From: Micromonospora siamensis | GTDB taxonomy: Bacteria > Actinomycetota > Actinomycetes > Mycobacteriales > Micromonosporaceae | Direction of reading: 5' to 3' | Length of the DNA: 64,000 bases | Assembly: GCF_900090305.1 (NCBI RefSeq) | Contig: NZ_LT607751.1 | Coordinates: forward strand, 1,302,001-1,366,000 | In this document: positions 41,557-50,675 of the stretch, in pieces | How the letters are laid out: each line of letters opens with the position of its first letter | Position numbering within the stretch: the first letter of the stretch is position 1 | Program-made: the position numbers and the translations under genes | Notes under the pieces: model-generated | The model's database searches: none | What the model saw: the letters and a program-made list of their open reading frames with translations, nothing else | What the model was told of the DNA's origin: nothing

Positions 41557-42308
41557 CGACGGTGAGCGTCGACGGGCTGCGGGTCAGCTACGGCAAGCGA
41601 GTCGTCTTCGACGACCTGGACCTCGATCTCGGTGTGGGGGTGCATGGGTTGCTCGGCCCGAACGGCGCCGGTAAGACCACCCTCATGCGGGTCCTGGCCA
41701 CGGTGCTGCGACCTGACCGAGGTGACGTCCGGCTGCTGGGCCACCGCATCGGCGACCCCGCGGCATTGCGGCAGGCGCGCCGCCAACTGGGTTACCTGCC
41801 GCAGGCATTCGGGTTCTACCCGCGCTTCACCGTGCGCGAGTTTGTCGAGTACTTCGCCTGGCTGAAGGAGATGCCTCCGGCGCGGATCCCGCTGGCGGTG
41901 GACCGGGCGATCGAGCGGGTCGGCCTGCTGGAGCGCGCCGACGACCGGATGAAGCACCTCTCCGGCGGGATGCTGCGCCGCGCCGGCATCGCCCAGGCCA
42001 TCGTGAACGACCCTCGGCTGCTGCTGTTGGACGAGCCGACCGCCGGTCTGGACCCGGAGCAGCGGGTGCAGTTTCGGGCGCTGCTGCGGGAACTGGGCCT
42101 CGATACGGTCGTTCTGGTCAGCACGCATCTGGTCGAGGACGTCGTCGCGGCGTGCACCCGGGTGAACCTGCTCGACGGCGGGCGGCTGGTCTTCACCGGC
42201 CTTCCCGACGAGCTGATCGCCGCCGGTGGGGACGGCGACAGCGGCGACTCCCCGATTGAGCGGGGCTACACGGCGGTGCTGCGGGGCGCGCGGACGGCAC
42301 CGCGGTGA
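41553..42308 (+). CDS. ABC transporter ATP-binding protein
   Basis: 251 residues from ATG 41553 (ATGA overlap). Walker A GPNGAGKTTL, Q-loop YLPQAFGFYP, signature LSGGMLRRAGIAQA, Walker B LLLLDEPTAGLDPEQ and H-loop STHLVED are all intact. It resembles ATPases of two-component exporters of the drug or bacteriocin-immunity kind. Its permease partner is the next gene, which is broken by an insertion, so the transporter is probably not functional now. Confidence 0.92.
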   Translation: MTTVSVDGLRVSYGKRVVFDDLDLDLGVGVHGLLGPNGAGKTTLMRVLATVLRPDRGDVRLLGHRIGDPAALRQARRQLGYLPQAFGFYPRFTVREFVEYFAWLKEMPPARIPLAVDRAIERVGLLERADDRMKHLSGGMLRRAGIAQAIVNDPRLLLLDEPTAGLDPEQRVQFRALLRELGLDTVVLVSTHLVEDVVAACTRVNLLDGGRLVFTGLPDELIAAGGDGDSGDSPIERGYTAVLRGARTAPR

Positions 42309-42547
42309 GGCGCGCGCTGAGGGTGGAGCTACGCCGGGGTACTGCACCACTTGCTGCGGTGGCGATGTTCGGTGCCGGAGTGTGGATGCTGGCCGTGCAC
42401 CCGGACGACTGGGCCGGCCGGTGGGCGGGCCTCGCCAACTACCTGCGGGTGTCGCTGCTGATCCTGTGCGCTCTCATGATCGCTGCCGGGGCGTGGCATG
42501 CCGGCCGGGAACGGCGGCGCGACATCGACGAGCTGATCGCCTTGGTC
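42305..42547 (+). pseudogene. ABC permease, truncated by IS701-type insertion
   Basis: The frame opens at GTG 42305 (overlap with the ATPase stop) and reads a permease N-terminus: RRALRVELRRGTAPLAAVAM, one helix, WAGRWAGLANYLRVSLLILC, a second helix, and AGRERRRDIDELIALVG. It then runs into transposase sequence at about 42547. No continuation is found to the right of the element, so the rest of the permease is lost. Confidence 0.8.
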
Positions 42548-42549
42548 GG

Positions 42550-43806
42550 TGGGAGCGGGTGCTGGCCGAGGTGCTGGGTTGTTTCACGGGCCGGTTCGGG
42601 CGGGTGGAACCGCGCCGTGCAGCGGGACAGTTCGTGACAGGGCTGCTGGCTGACGTTGAGGTCAAGACGTGTTGGCAGTTGGCCGAGCAGGCCGGGCATG
42701 CCCGGCCTGATGCGATGCAGCGGTTGTTGTACTGGGCGGTGTGGGACGCCGACGCCGTCCGCGACGACCTGCGGCAACTGATCGCCGGCCGGTTCGGCGT
42801 CCCGGACGCGGTCCTGGCCGTCGACGAGACCGGCGATCTGAAGAAGGGCATGCACACGGTCGGGGTGCAACGCCAGTACACCGGCACAGCAGGGCGGATC
42901 GAGAACAGTCAGGTTGGGGTGTTCCTGGGCTACGCCGGCGCCGACGGGCATACGCTGATCGACCGGCGGGTGTATCTGCCAGCGTCGTGGACCGATGACC
43001 GCGACCGGTGTGTTGCTGCCGGGGTGCCCGACGACGTCGAGTTCGCCACCAAGCCGGAGCTGGCCGCCGAAATGATCACCGAGGCCTTGAACGCCGGGGT
43101 GCCAGCGGCGTGGGTGGCCGCGGACGAGGCTTACGGCAACAGCGCCGCCTTCCGCGCTGGCCTGCGCGAACACGAGATCGGCTACGTCCTTGCGGTGTCC
43201 CGCAGCCACCTCATCCCGCTCGACGGCGGCAAGACCCGGGTCCGCGCCGACCAGATCGCCGCTGACCTACCTGCCTCGGCATGGCAGCGCCGCAGCGCCG
43301 GCGCCGGGTCGAAAGGGCCGCGTTTCTACGACTGGGCCTGGCTCGACGACGTGTGCACCGACACCGACCCCGACGACGGCGGCCGGCACAGCCTCCTGAT
43401 CCGCCGCAACATCACCACCGGTGAGCTGGCCTTCTACCGCTGCTGGACCCCGAGACTGGCCACCCTCGCCTAGCTCGTGCGGGTCGCCGGGATCCGCTGG
43501 AGCATCGAGGAGAGCTTCCAGGCCGCCAAGAGCCAGGTCGGCCTGGACCAGCACCAGGTCCGCCGCTGGAACTCCTGGCACCGGTTCACCACCCTCGCCC
43601 TGGCCGCCCTCGCCGTGCTGACAATCAGCGCCGCTGACGCCACCCACGACGAGCCCACCGAAACGGGACTGATCAAGCTGACCGTCAACGAGGTCCGCCG
43701 CCTGATCAACGCCTGCCTCATCCGCCCGATCACCGACCTCGCCCATCGCTTGCACTGGTCAGGCTGGCGGCGACGGCATCAAGCCCGAGCCCGACGAGCC
43801 CACTAA
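42550..43806 (+). pseudogene. IS701-family transposase interrupted by an in-frame TAG
   Basis: Reading from about 42550, the frame encodes RVLAEVLGCFTGRFGRVEPR, LAVDETGDLKKGMHTVG (first Asp) and WVAADEAYGNSAAF (second Asp), then hits TAG at 43471-43473. The same frame continues LVRVAGIRWSIEESFQAAKS, which holds the catalytic Glu, to a stop at 43804-43806. Relatives have an amino acid such as Glu here (LAEL), so GAG to TAG is the likely change. The product would lack the Glu. No terminal inverted repeats were identified, and the N-terminus looks slightly short. Confidence 0.85.
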
Positions 43807-44385
43807 ACACGCCGGCTCAACCTCGAACTTCAGCCATGATCCCGAACGGCGGCTGCCGTACTAGTGACACGCCCCGCCACCGGACCAACCCACGTTTCCC
43901 CAGCTCAATCCGCCTTCTCGCGGACCAGCCAACCACCTGATCTGTGGAACCCGGGATGGTGCAATCCCTGGGACAGCACCCCCAGGAATCTACCGCAAGA
44001 AGGTAGCGAACTCCTGGCGCGTCATCCCCAGACGCCCAGACGTAAAGACCCGAGCAGCCAGAGCATGACGCACTATTGCGGTCCCGTGCCCAGGGGAAAT
44101 TAGATGCCGAGACCAAGCAGCCGGGCCCGGATTACGGTTCCTTATCCGGGCTAAGTCTCCGCGATGTGGTAACCACCGATGGTGTTGCCAGGAACGCCGT
44201 AGTCGCAACTGCGGATCTCCACCACGACCGAGTTCGGTGCCAGCGCGATGCGGCAGATCCGACAGCAGCACGCCCGGCCTGGCCCCACATGATCGCCACC
44301 TGCGTGCGCACCACCAGCCTGCGGCCCGGCGCGCGCAGAGCCAACCAGGCCCTTTCACTGAGCGGAAACCCCGGTCAGCGGCAAT
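43807..44385. other. Long intergenic region, decayed sequence
   Basis: About 580 bp without a supported gene. On the minus strand a short frame at about 44015 reads MTRQEFATFLR and stops, reminiscent of the start of an XRE-type regulator, but nothing convincing follows. Base composition is lower in G/C than the flanks. It separates the IS701 remnant from the two-component genes. Confidence 0.35.
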
Positions 44386-44402
44386 TCTCATCGAACTCAC
44401 AT
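44386..44402 (+). promoter_or_regulatory. Response-regulator box upstream of the two-component genes
   Basis: TCTCATC-GAA-CTCAC (44386-44400) is a direct-repeat-like element 27 bp before the regulator ATG. The same pattern, TCTCATC-ACG-CTCGC, occurs at 46553-46567 before the DUF2993-MMPL genes. OmpR-class regulators bind tandem half sites at 10-11 bp spacing, as here. Confidence 0.45.
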
Positions 44403-44427
44403 GTGGGTGTGATCTCCTGGGGTGGCT

Positions 44428-45123
44428 ATGAGCACCGGTGCGCGAATCCTCGTCGTCGACGATCAGCCGAACATCGTAGACATGTTGATCACCGTGTTGA
44501 CCTTTCACGGGTTCACGGTCACCTCGGCGTCGACTGCCGCGCAGGCGCAGGCGCGTGCTGAGGAGGACAAGCCAGACCTGGTCGTGCTCGATGTGATGCT
44601 TCCCGATGGCGACGGTTTCGAGGTCTGCCGGCAACTGCGCGCCCGCGGCCATCGGTTCGGGATCGTTTTCCTCACCGCCAAAGACACCCGCCAGGATCTC
44701 GTGTCCGGGCTCACCTACGGCGCCGATGACTATGTGGCCAAGCCGTTCGCCGTGGAGGAATTACTGGCCCGGATCAGGGCAGTGCTCCGCCGCGTCAACA
44801 GCGTGCAGGAGACGCCATCGCCGGTCCTGCGCTACGCGGACCTGGAGCTTGACGAGGAAACCCTTCTGGTACGCCGGGCCGGCCAGCCGGTGTCGTTGTC
44901 GCCGACCGAGTTCAAGGTGCTGCGCTACCTCATGCTCAACGCCGGGCGTGTGCTGTCGCGCACCCAGATCCTGGAGGCGGTCTGGAGCTATGACTTCGGC
45001 GGCGACTCGAATGTTGTCGACACCTACGTCGGGTATCTGCGCCGCAAACTGGATCGGCTGGGCGAACCGCTTTTCGTGACCCATCGCGGCTTCGGCTACG
45101 CGCTGCGGTTGGACCGGGGATGA
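44428..45123 (+). CDS. OmpR-family response regulator
   Basis: 231 residues from ATG 44428 (GTG 44422 is an alternative). Receiver domain: acidic pocket VVDDQP, phosphorylated Asp in VVLDVMLPDG, Thr in FLTAKD and Lys in AKPFAVEELLARI. C-terminal winged helix: VSLSPTEFKVLRYLMLNAGR, SNVVDTYVGYLRRKL and THRGFGYAL. It overlaps the kinase gene by 4 bp. The matching boxes upstream of itself and of the DUF2993-MMPL genes suggest it controls both. Confidence 0.93.
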   Translation: MSTGARILVVDDQPNIVDMLITVLTFHGFTVTSASTAAQAQARAEEDKPDLVVLDVMLPDGDGFEVCRQLRARGHRFGIVFLTAKDTRQDLVSGLTYGADDYVAKPFAVEELLARIRAVLRRVNSVQETPSPVLRYADLELDEETLLVRRAGQPVSLSPTEFKVLRYLMLNAGRVLSRTQILEAVWSYDFGGDSNVVDTYVGYLRRKLDRLGEPLFVTHRGFGYALRLDRG

Positions 45124-46547
45124 AGCGCTGGTCCCTGCGCGGTTCGCTGACCTTCGCCGTGGCCGGGCTAACCATCGGTGCGTTGCTCGTGGCCAGTGTC
45201 GCCAGCATCCTGGCCTTGCGTGCGTACCTGCTGGACCGCATCGACAGCCAGCTGGTCGCGGCGGCGGCGCTGGTGTCCGAGCGCGGACAGGCGCTGGCCG
45301 GCTCCGGCGACTGGGACCAAGCCGTGCGCACCGCCGTAGCGCCGACCGAATTCCTGGTGGAGGTGCGCCAGCGCAACGGTGCGCTCTCGCGCGTGGCAGG
45401 CACCACGCGGCTGCCGGCGCGGCCACTGCTCGACCTGGCGCCTTCACCGCCGCCTGGCGGTGTGTCCGCCCTCACCACGATCACCTCGACCGGGCTGGAC
45501 GACCGATACCGGGTGGTGACGGTCGATTCCGGCGGAAACACAATCCTTATCGGACAGTCATTTGGCTCGGTGCAGGCCACCGTGGGCAAGCTCGCCGCCG
45601 TCGAGGCAGTGGTGTCGGCGCTCGTGGTGGCGCTGCTGGTGCTGCTGTCGCGACTCCTTGTGGCGCGCAGGCTGCGCCCGCTGGAGGAGATCGCCGCCGC
45701 GGCGACCGCCATCGCCGACGGCGACCTGGAGCGCCGGGTCCCGGCCGAACCAGACCATCCGGAAGGGACAGAGCTAGGCCGGTTGACCACTGCCGTCAAC
45801 GGGATGCTGGAACGCATCCATTCCGCGTTGGCCGCCCGGGCCGAGTCAGAGGATCGCATGCGCAGGTTCGCTGCGGACGCCTCCCATGAGCTGCGCACCC
45901 CGCTAACATCGATCCGTGGCTACGCGCAGTTGCTGCGCTCGGGCACGATCGATATGGAGAACCGGCCCGACGTGCTCGCCCGCATCGAGGACGAGTCCAC
46001 CCGGATGAGCAAGATCGTTAACGACCTCCTCTTTCTGGCGCGCCTGGACGCGTCCCGGCCCGGCGATGCTCGCCTCGATGCGGCGCCGCTGGCGCGGTCC
46101 GATCTGGTGGACCTGGCCGTCGTCGTGCGTGACTCGGTGGCCGACGCCCTGGCCGCGCAGCCGGAGCGGGAGATCGCGCTGGACTCGCCGCCGCATGTGC
46201 TCGTCCGCGGGGACGAAGCGATGCTGCGGCAGGTGATGGCCAACCTGCTGGCCAACGTCCGCACGCACACCCCGGTCGATGCGGCAGCCTGTGTCGCCGT
46301 GGCAAAGCACGCCGCCGACGTGCGAGTCGAGGTCCGCGACGACGGCCCCGGGCTGCCTGAGCCGGCGCGTGGCCGGATCTTCGAGCGTTTCTACCGGGCC
46401 GATCCGGCGCGTAGCGGCGCCGGCAGCGGGCTTGGCCTGGCCATCGTCGCCGAGGCGGTCCGCGCGCACGGTGGCAGCGCCGGTGTGGAAAGCGAACCCG
46501 ACGGCGGCACCACCGTTTGGTTCATGCTGCCCTTACCCACTTCTTAA
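45120..46547 (+). CDS. Sensor histidine kinase
   Basis: 475 residues from ATG 45120. Two membrane helices (about residues 10-35 and 155-185) flank an extracellular sensor of ~115 residues; a HAMP domain follows (RRLRPLEEIAAAATAIADGD). H box ADASHELRTPLTSIRGYAQL, N box NLLANVRTHTP, G boxes DDGPGLP and GSGLGLAIV are all present. Layout matches MprB/TcrY-like actinobacterial kinases. The signal is unknown. Confidence 0.93.
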   Translation: MKRWSLRGSLTFAVAGLTIGALLVASVASILALRAYLLDRIDSQLVAAAALVSERGQALAGSGDWDQAVRTAVAPTEFLVEVRQRNGALSRVAGTTRLPARPLLDLAPSPPPGGVSALTTITSTGLDDRYRVVTVDSGGNTILIGQSFGSVQATVGKLAAVEAVVSALVVALLVLLSRLLVARRLRPLEEIAAAATAIADGDLERRVPAEPDHPEGTELGRLTTAVNGMLERIHSALAARAESEDRMRRFAADASHELRTPLTSIRGYAQLLRSGTIDMENRPDVLARIEDESTRMSKIVNDLLFLARLDASRPGDARLDAAPLARSDLVDLAVVVRDSVADALAAQPEREIALDSPPHVLVRGDEAMLRQVMANLLANVRTHTPVDAAACVAVAKHAADVRVEVRDDGPGLPEPARGRIFERFYRADPARSGAGSGLGLAIVAEAVRAHGGSAGVESEPDGGTTVWFMLPLPTS

Positions 46548-46552
46548 CAAAC

Positions 46553-46568
46553 TCTCATCACGCTCGCG
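46553..46568 (+). promoter_or_regulatory. Response-regulator box upstream of DUF2993-MMPL genes
   Basis: TCTCATC-ACG-CTCGC lies 6 bp past the kinase stop and 48 bp before the DUF2993 ATG, matching the element at 44386-44400. This would let the regulator drive its downstream genes separately from itself. Confidence 0.4.
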
Positions 46569-46615
46569 TCTGGCTCCGGCCGGCTGTTGGTTGCATAGGC
46601 CGGGTGTGGACGAGA

Positions 46616-47353
46616 ATGCCGCGTGCATGGCGGCGAAGGATTGTGGTGGCAGCGGCGGTACTGGTGAGCGGTGGCATGGCCGTCGCCGTCGATCAGGCCG
46701 CCGCGGGATTCGCGGAGGACAAGCTCGCCAGCCGGCTGGCGTGCGTGGCGGGCCTGCCCCAGGTGCCGGAGGTGAACATTCATGGAGCGCCGTTCTTCGC
46801 CCAGGCGATGGACGGCCGCTACGGCGCGGTGTCAGTGCTGGCTCGGCGGATCAGCCTTGCCAAGCTGACTGTCCGCGAGGCCAGCGCGACGGCGCACGAC
46901 GTGTCCGTGCCGGGCGGCGAGGGGCAGGTGCGCATTGGGCGGGTGGAAGCCAGCCTCGTCATGGACTATTCCTCGCTCGTGACGCAGGCGCCGGCCGGGG
47001 CGAGACTGTCGGGCTCGGATGGTCTGGTGGCGATCGAGACCACGGCGGAGCTCTTGGGCCGCCGAGTCCCGGTGACCGTCTTCGCCGAGGCGTTGCTGTC
47101 CGGCGCTACGTTGCGGGTAGTGCCGTTGGAGGTCGAGGTGCTGGGTCTGCGAACCTCCGTCGATGCCCTGCCCGCCAAGATCCCTGGTGCCAGCGGCATT
47201 TCCCGCCAGCTGCCCCCGCTGCCGGGCGGCTTGAGCTACCGGCAGGTCACGGCGGCAGACGATGGCCTGCGGCTGTCGATCGGTGGCGAGGATCTCTCAC
47301 TGGAAACCGACGGCGGCAATGACGGTGCGAAGTCCTGTGGAAGCGCGGCATGA
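46616..47353 (+). CDS. DUF2993 (LmeA-like) secreted/anchored protein
   Basis: 245 residues from ATG 46616 (GTG 46604 is also possible; both lack a strong site). An N-terminal helix VVAAAVLVSGGMAVAVDQ acts as signal or anchor. The body matches DUF2993, with PEVNIHGAPFFAQAMDGRYG as the characteristic opening block. The mycobacterial relative LmeA supports envelope lipoglycan synthesis under stress. It overlaps the MMPL gene by 4 bp, so an envelope-lipid role for the pair is a reasonable inference. Confidence 0.8.
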   Translation: MPRAWRRRIVVAAAVLVSGGMAVAVDQAAAGFAEDKLASRLACVAGLPQVPEVNIHGAPFFAQAMDGRYGAVSVLARRISLAKLTVREASATAHDVSVPGGEGQVRIGRVEASLVMDYSSLVTQAPAGARLSGSDGLVAIETTAELLGRRVPVTVFAEALLSGATLRVVPLEVEVLGLRTSVDALPAKIPGASGISRQLPPLPGGLSYRQVTAADDGLRLSIGGEDLSLETDGGNDGAKSCGSAA

Positions 47354-49470
47354 ACGCCGTCGAGACCGGGGCGACGCGCCGCGCCATGACGTGCCTCGGC
47401 CGCCTGGCCGTGCGGCGGCCGTGGCAGGTGATCATCGGCTGGCTGTTGCTGACTGCAACCATCGGCGCTATCGTGGCCGGCTTCGGCAGGCCGGTCGAGG
47501 AGGACGTCTCTCTGCCCGGCAGCGACGCCCAGCTGGGACGAGATCTGGTCGAAGCGCACGTTCCCGGCGCGAGCAACGCTACCGGGCAGATCATCCTGAA
47601 GATTCCGCAAGGACGCCTCGACGACCCGCCGAATCAAGCCGCGATCGCCGCCGCGGCGGCGCAGGTGCGGCAGGTCGAGCACGTCGTCGAAGTCGTGCCG
47701 CCCAGCGCGCAGCTAGGCACGATTAGCGCTGATGGCCGCATCGGCTACACGACGGTCAACTTCGACCTCGGCCCGCGAGAGGTGGGCCACGACCTGTCCG
47801 ATCGGGTCGTCGCCGCCGCGTCGCCGGCCGCCGAGGCCGGCATCCAAACCGTACCCGGCGGCGCCCTTGCCCTGCCGGAGACCGAGACGCGCACCAGCGA
47901 GCTGCTGGGACTGGCCGTAGCGCTGGCCGTGCTGCTGTTCGCATTCGGCGGGCTGGTGGCGGCAGGATTGCCCCTGCTCACCGCTGTGGTCACGCTCGTG
48001 TGCGGACTTGGCCTAATCGGACTGGCCGGCCACGTCACCGGCATGCCGAGCGTGGCGACCACCCTCGCCACGATGATCGGGCTTGGCGTGGGCATCGACT
48101 ACGCCTTGTTTCTTCTGACGCGGTACCGGGCGCTGCTCGCCGCCGGCACGCCGGGTAAACAGGCGATCGTGGAAACCGTTGCCTCGTCGGGCAGCGCCGT
48201 GGCCTTCGCCGGCGGCACGGTGATCGTCGCCCTGGGCGGGCTGGCGATCGCCGGGGTGCCAATCCTCACCACGCTGGGCTGGACGGCGGGACTCACCGTG
48301 GTGCTCGCGGTCGCCTCGGCGACGACATTGCTTCCGGCGCTGCTTGCCGTGCTCGGCCCACGGGTCAACTCGTTGCGGCTGTTCCGCGCACGCGACGGGG
48401 AGATCGACGACTCCCGGTGGGGGCGGATCGCCGACCGGGTCACCCGTCATCCCTTGCGGTACGCGATTGCCGCGTCGATCGTGGTGCTGGCCCTGGCGGC
48501 GCCGGTGCTCGGGATGAAGCTCGGCCAAACCGACGCGGGCAACCAGCCGAAGGGGACAGCTGCCCGCACCGGCTATGAGATCCTCGCCGAGGGCTTCGGG
48601 CCGGGAATCAACGGGCCGATCAGCGTCGTCGCCGAGCCGGACAGCCCGATCACAGGACCCGCCGACCCGCGCCTTGCCTCACTCACCCAGCATTTGAAGG
48701 CCACACCCGGTGTCGCCCGCGTGGAGCAGCCGCGCGTCGCTCCGGACGGCGCCCTGGTCACGGTCCGGGTGATCCCGGCGACCGCGCCCAGCGATCCGGC
48801 CACCATCGCCGTCAAGGAGTCCGCATTGGATACGCCGGTCGAGGGGATGCGCCTGCACGCGACCGGCCAGACCGCGATCCGCGGCGCCATGGCCGACCGC
48901 ATCGCCGACCGGATGCCGTGGCTGATCGGCATCGTAGTCCTGGTGTCCGCGCTGTTGCTGCTGATCGCTTTCCGCGCTCCCGTCATCGCGGTCAAGGCCG
49001 CGCTGATGAACCTGTTGTCGATCGGGGCCGCCTACGGCGCGCTGACGGCCGTGTTCACCTGGGGCTGGGGCGCGGAGCTGACCGGCCTCGACGGCCCGAT
49101 CCCGGTGGAGGCCTACCTACCGATGATGTTATTCGCCCTCCTGTTCGGACTCTCCATGGACTATGAGGTGTTCCTGCTGACTGCGGTGCAGGAGTCGTGG
49201 CAGGCCACCCGGGACAATCGGGTCAGCGTTCGGCGGGGCCTGGCCGGCACCGGCAAGGTGATAACCTCCGCAGCCCTGATCATGGTGTGTGTCTTCGCAA
49301 GCTTCGTGCTGCACACCAATCCGGTGGTGAAGATGTTCGGCCTGGGCATGGCCGTTGCCATCGCCGTCGATGCCACAATCATCCGCGGCCTGCTCGTCCC
49401 GGCGACCATGGCGTTGTTGGGCAGGGCGAACTGGTGGTCGCCGGCCTGGCGGCGGGGACGGCAGCCGTGA
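47350..49470 (+). CDS. MMPL-family RND transporter
   Basis: 706 residues from ATG 47350. Typical MMPL layout of twelve helices in two halves, each with a large extracellular loop (residues ~45-180 and ~395-520). Motifs: GLGVGIDYALFLLTRYR in the first half and LLFGLSMDYEVFLLTAVQES in the second, the Asp-Tyr pairs used in proton relay. Such proteins export lipids or hydrophobic compounds across the membrane. It is co-translated with DUF2993 and a short sigma-like gene. Confidence 0.92.
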   Translation: MNAVETGATRRAMTCLGRLAVRRPWQVIIGWLLLTATIGAIVAGFGRPVEEDVSLPGSDAQLGRDLVEAHVPGASNATGQIILKIPQGRLDDPPNQAAIAAAAAQVRQVEHVVEVVPPSAQLGTISADGRIGYTTVNFDLGPREVGHDLSDRVVAAASPAAEAGIQTVPGGALALPETETRTSELLGLAVALAVLLFAFGGLVAAGLPLLTAVVTLVCGLGLIGLAGHVTGMPSVATTLATMIGLGVGIDYALFLLTRYRALLAAGTPGKQAIVETVASSGSAVAFAGGTVIVALGGLAIAGVPILTTLGWTAGLTVVLAVASATTLLPALLAVLGPRVNSLRLFRARDGEIDDSRWGRIADRVTRHPLRYAIAASIVVLALAAPVLGMKLGQTDAGNQPKGTAARTGYEILAEGFGPGINGPISVVAEPDSPITGPADPRLASLTQHLKATPGVARVEQPRVAPDGALVTVRVIPATAPSDPATIAVKESALDTPVEGMRLHATGQTAIRGAMADRIADRMPWLIGIVVLVSALLLLIAFRAPVIAVKAALMNLLSIGAAYGALTAVFTWGWGAELTGLDGPIPVEAYLPMMLFALLFGLSMDYEVFLLTAVQESWQATRDNRVSVRRGLAGTGKVITSAALIMVCVFASFVLHTNPVVKMFGLGMAVAIAVDATIIRGLLVPATMALLGRANWWSPAWRRGRQP

Positions 49471-49817
49471 TCGATGAGTACGACTTCGATCGCTGCTACG
49501 AGGTCTACTATCCGCGGCTGGTCCAGCTGGCCTACACCTCAACCGGCGACCCCGCGTCGGCCCATGCCATCGCACAGACAGCCTTCCGCGAGGCATGGCG
49601 GCACTGGAATCTGCTCTCAGCCGCTGATCCCATCGGCTGGCTGCGTCAGCGCGTGGTGTCGCTGTCAGCCGCACGCCACGGTTCACCTGACGCGACGCGG
49701 CCGGCGCCGGGCCTCGATCCGCGCCCCCCGCTGACCGCGGCGCAACTGCGCAATCAAGCGCGTCACGGTTTCGCGGCATGGCTGCCGGCGTGGTGGCGCC
49801 GACCCAGAATCGACTAG
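49467..49817 (+). CDS. Short sigma-70 region-2-like protein
   Basis: 116 residues from GTG 49467, overlapping the MMPL stop. Residues ~5-70 resemble ECF region 2 (CYEVYYPRLVQLAYTSTGDP; AFREAWRHWNLLSAADPIGW then LRQRVVSL). A region-4 helix-turn-helix is absent; the remainder is Pro/Arg-rich and ends at a TAG directly abutting an in-frame glycoside hydrolase fragment. It may be a truncated sigma factor whose 3' part was lost, or a small sigma-like protein. Confidence 0.5.
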   Translation: MIDEYDFDRCYEVYYPRLVQLAYTSTGDPASAHAIAQTAFREAWRHWNLLSAADPIGWLRQRVVSLSAARHGSPDATRPAPGLDPRPPLTAAQLRNQARHGFAAWLPAWWRRPRID

Positions 49818-50096
49818 TACTTCGACGACCGGCCGAGCACCGACGGGACCGTCCACGACACCGACCGGACGGCGTTCCTCGCCGAGCGCATCCGCGCGGT
49901 CGCCCGGGCCCGACAGGAAGGGGCCGACGTCCGCGGTTACCTCGCCTGGTCACTGTTCGACAACTTCGATTGGGCCGAGGGGTACGCCAAATGCTTCGGC
50001 ATCGTCCGGGTCGACTACGACACCCAGACCCGCGTTCCCAAGGACAGCGCGCTCTGGTACCGCGACCTCATCCAGCGCGTACGCCAGGATCACTGA
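49818..50096 (+). pseudogene. Glycoside hydrolase family 1 (beta-glucosidase) C-terminal fragment
   Basis: The 92 codons before the stop at 50094-50096 read YFDDRPSTDGTVHDTDRTAF, GYLAWSLFDNFDWAEGYAKC and FGIVRVDYDTQTRVPKDSAL, which is the end of a GH1 beta-glucosidase including the aglycone/glycone-site WSLFDNFDWAEGY. The first ~350 residues, with both catalytic Glu residues, are missing. It is in the same frame as the preceding sigma-like gene, separated by one TAG. Confidence 0.85.
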
Positions 50097-50675
50097 GCCG
50101 ACGCCCGCCCGGCCATCGACCCGCAGCGCTCTGACGACGACCGGGTGACCGCGGCGCCATCCGCGGTCATCCGGCTCAGGCCCAGGCGCAAGTACTGCGG
50201 CGTGCCGTCGATCAGGCCACCTGCACGTGTAGTGGGTGGTCCTCGACCGGAGCCGGGCCGGGCACCGCTCCACCCTGGCCGCAGGGCGATCGTCCCCCGA
50301 GAGGCGCCGGCGTCTACGGACCCGCATGTCAACCGGCGGCCCGATCACGCCGTACGCCCGTGTCGGCGGTTCTCTTTTCCGTGCGGCCTCGACAGCTGAC
50401 GCGCGACTCGCCGCCCGGAGACCGGCGCCGCAATTTGCGGGAAGGACCTGAGGGGCTGCGGCGTACCGGAGCCGCCCAGAAAGCCGATGCCGACCGCAGC
50501 AGACTCCAGGGGTTCCGCCGGCACCCGCAACCGGACATCGAGATGTGTCGTTTGGTGGGGTGGACCCGGAGGGTCGGGTGACTGTCTGGGTGTGTGCTGC
50601 CGATGTCATGGCCAGCTTGGAGTAGGACGCCCCGGCCCTCGCTGGCGACCGCTGTCTCAGCACTGGATGGAGACT
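50097..50675. other. Long intergenic region before IS110
   Basis: About 580 bp without a gene I can support. It ends with ATGGAGACT (50667-50675), which equals the bases at 38200-38208 and is the left flank of the IS110 insertion. Short minus-strand frames here look like composition artefacts. Confidence 0.35.

Noticed and set aside
40241-42308. The ECF/anti-sigma/ABC genes as the retron effector
   Set aside because: They are on the opposite strand, form a standard sigma-transporter operon and have no link to known retron effectors other than adjacency.
43990-44030. Start of an XRE-type regulator (MTRQEFATFLR) on the minus strand
   Set aside because: It stops after 11 codons and no continuation in other frames is convincing; left as part of the decayed intergenic region.
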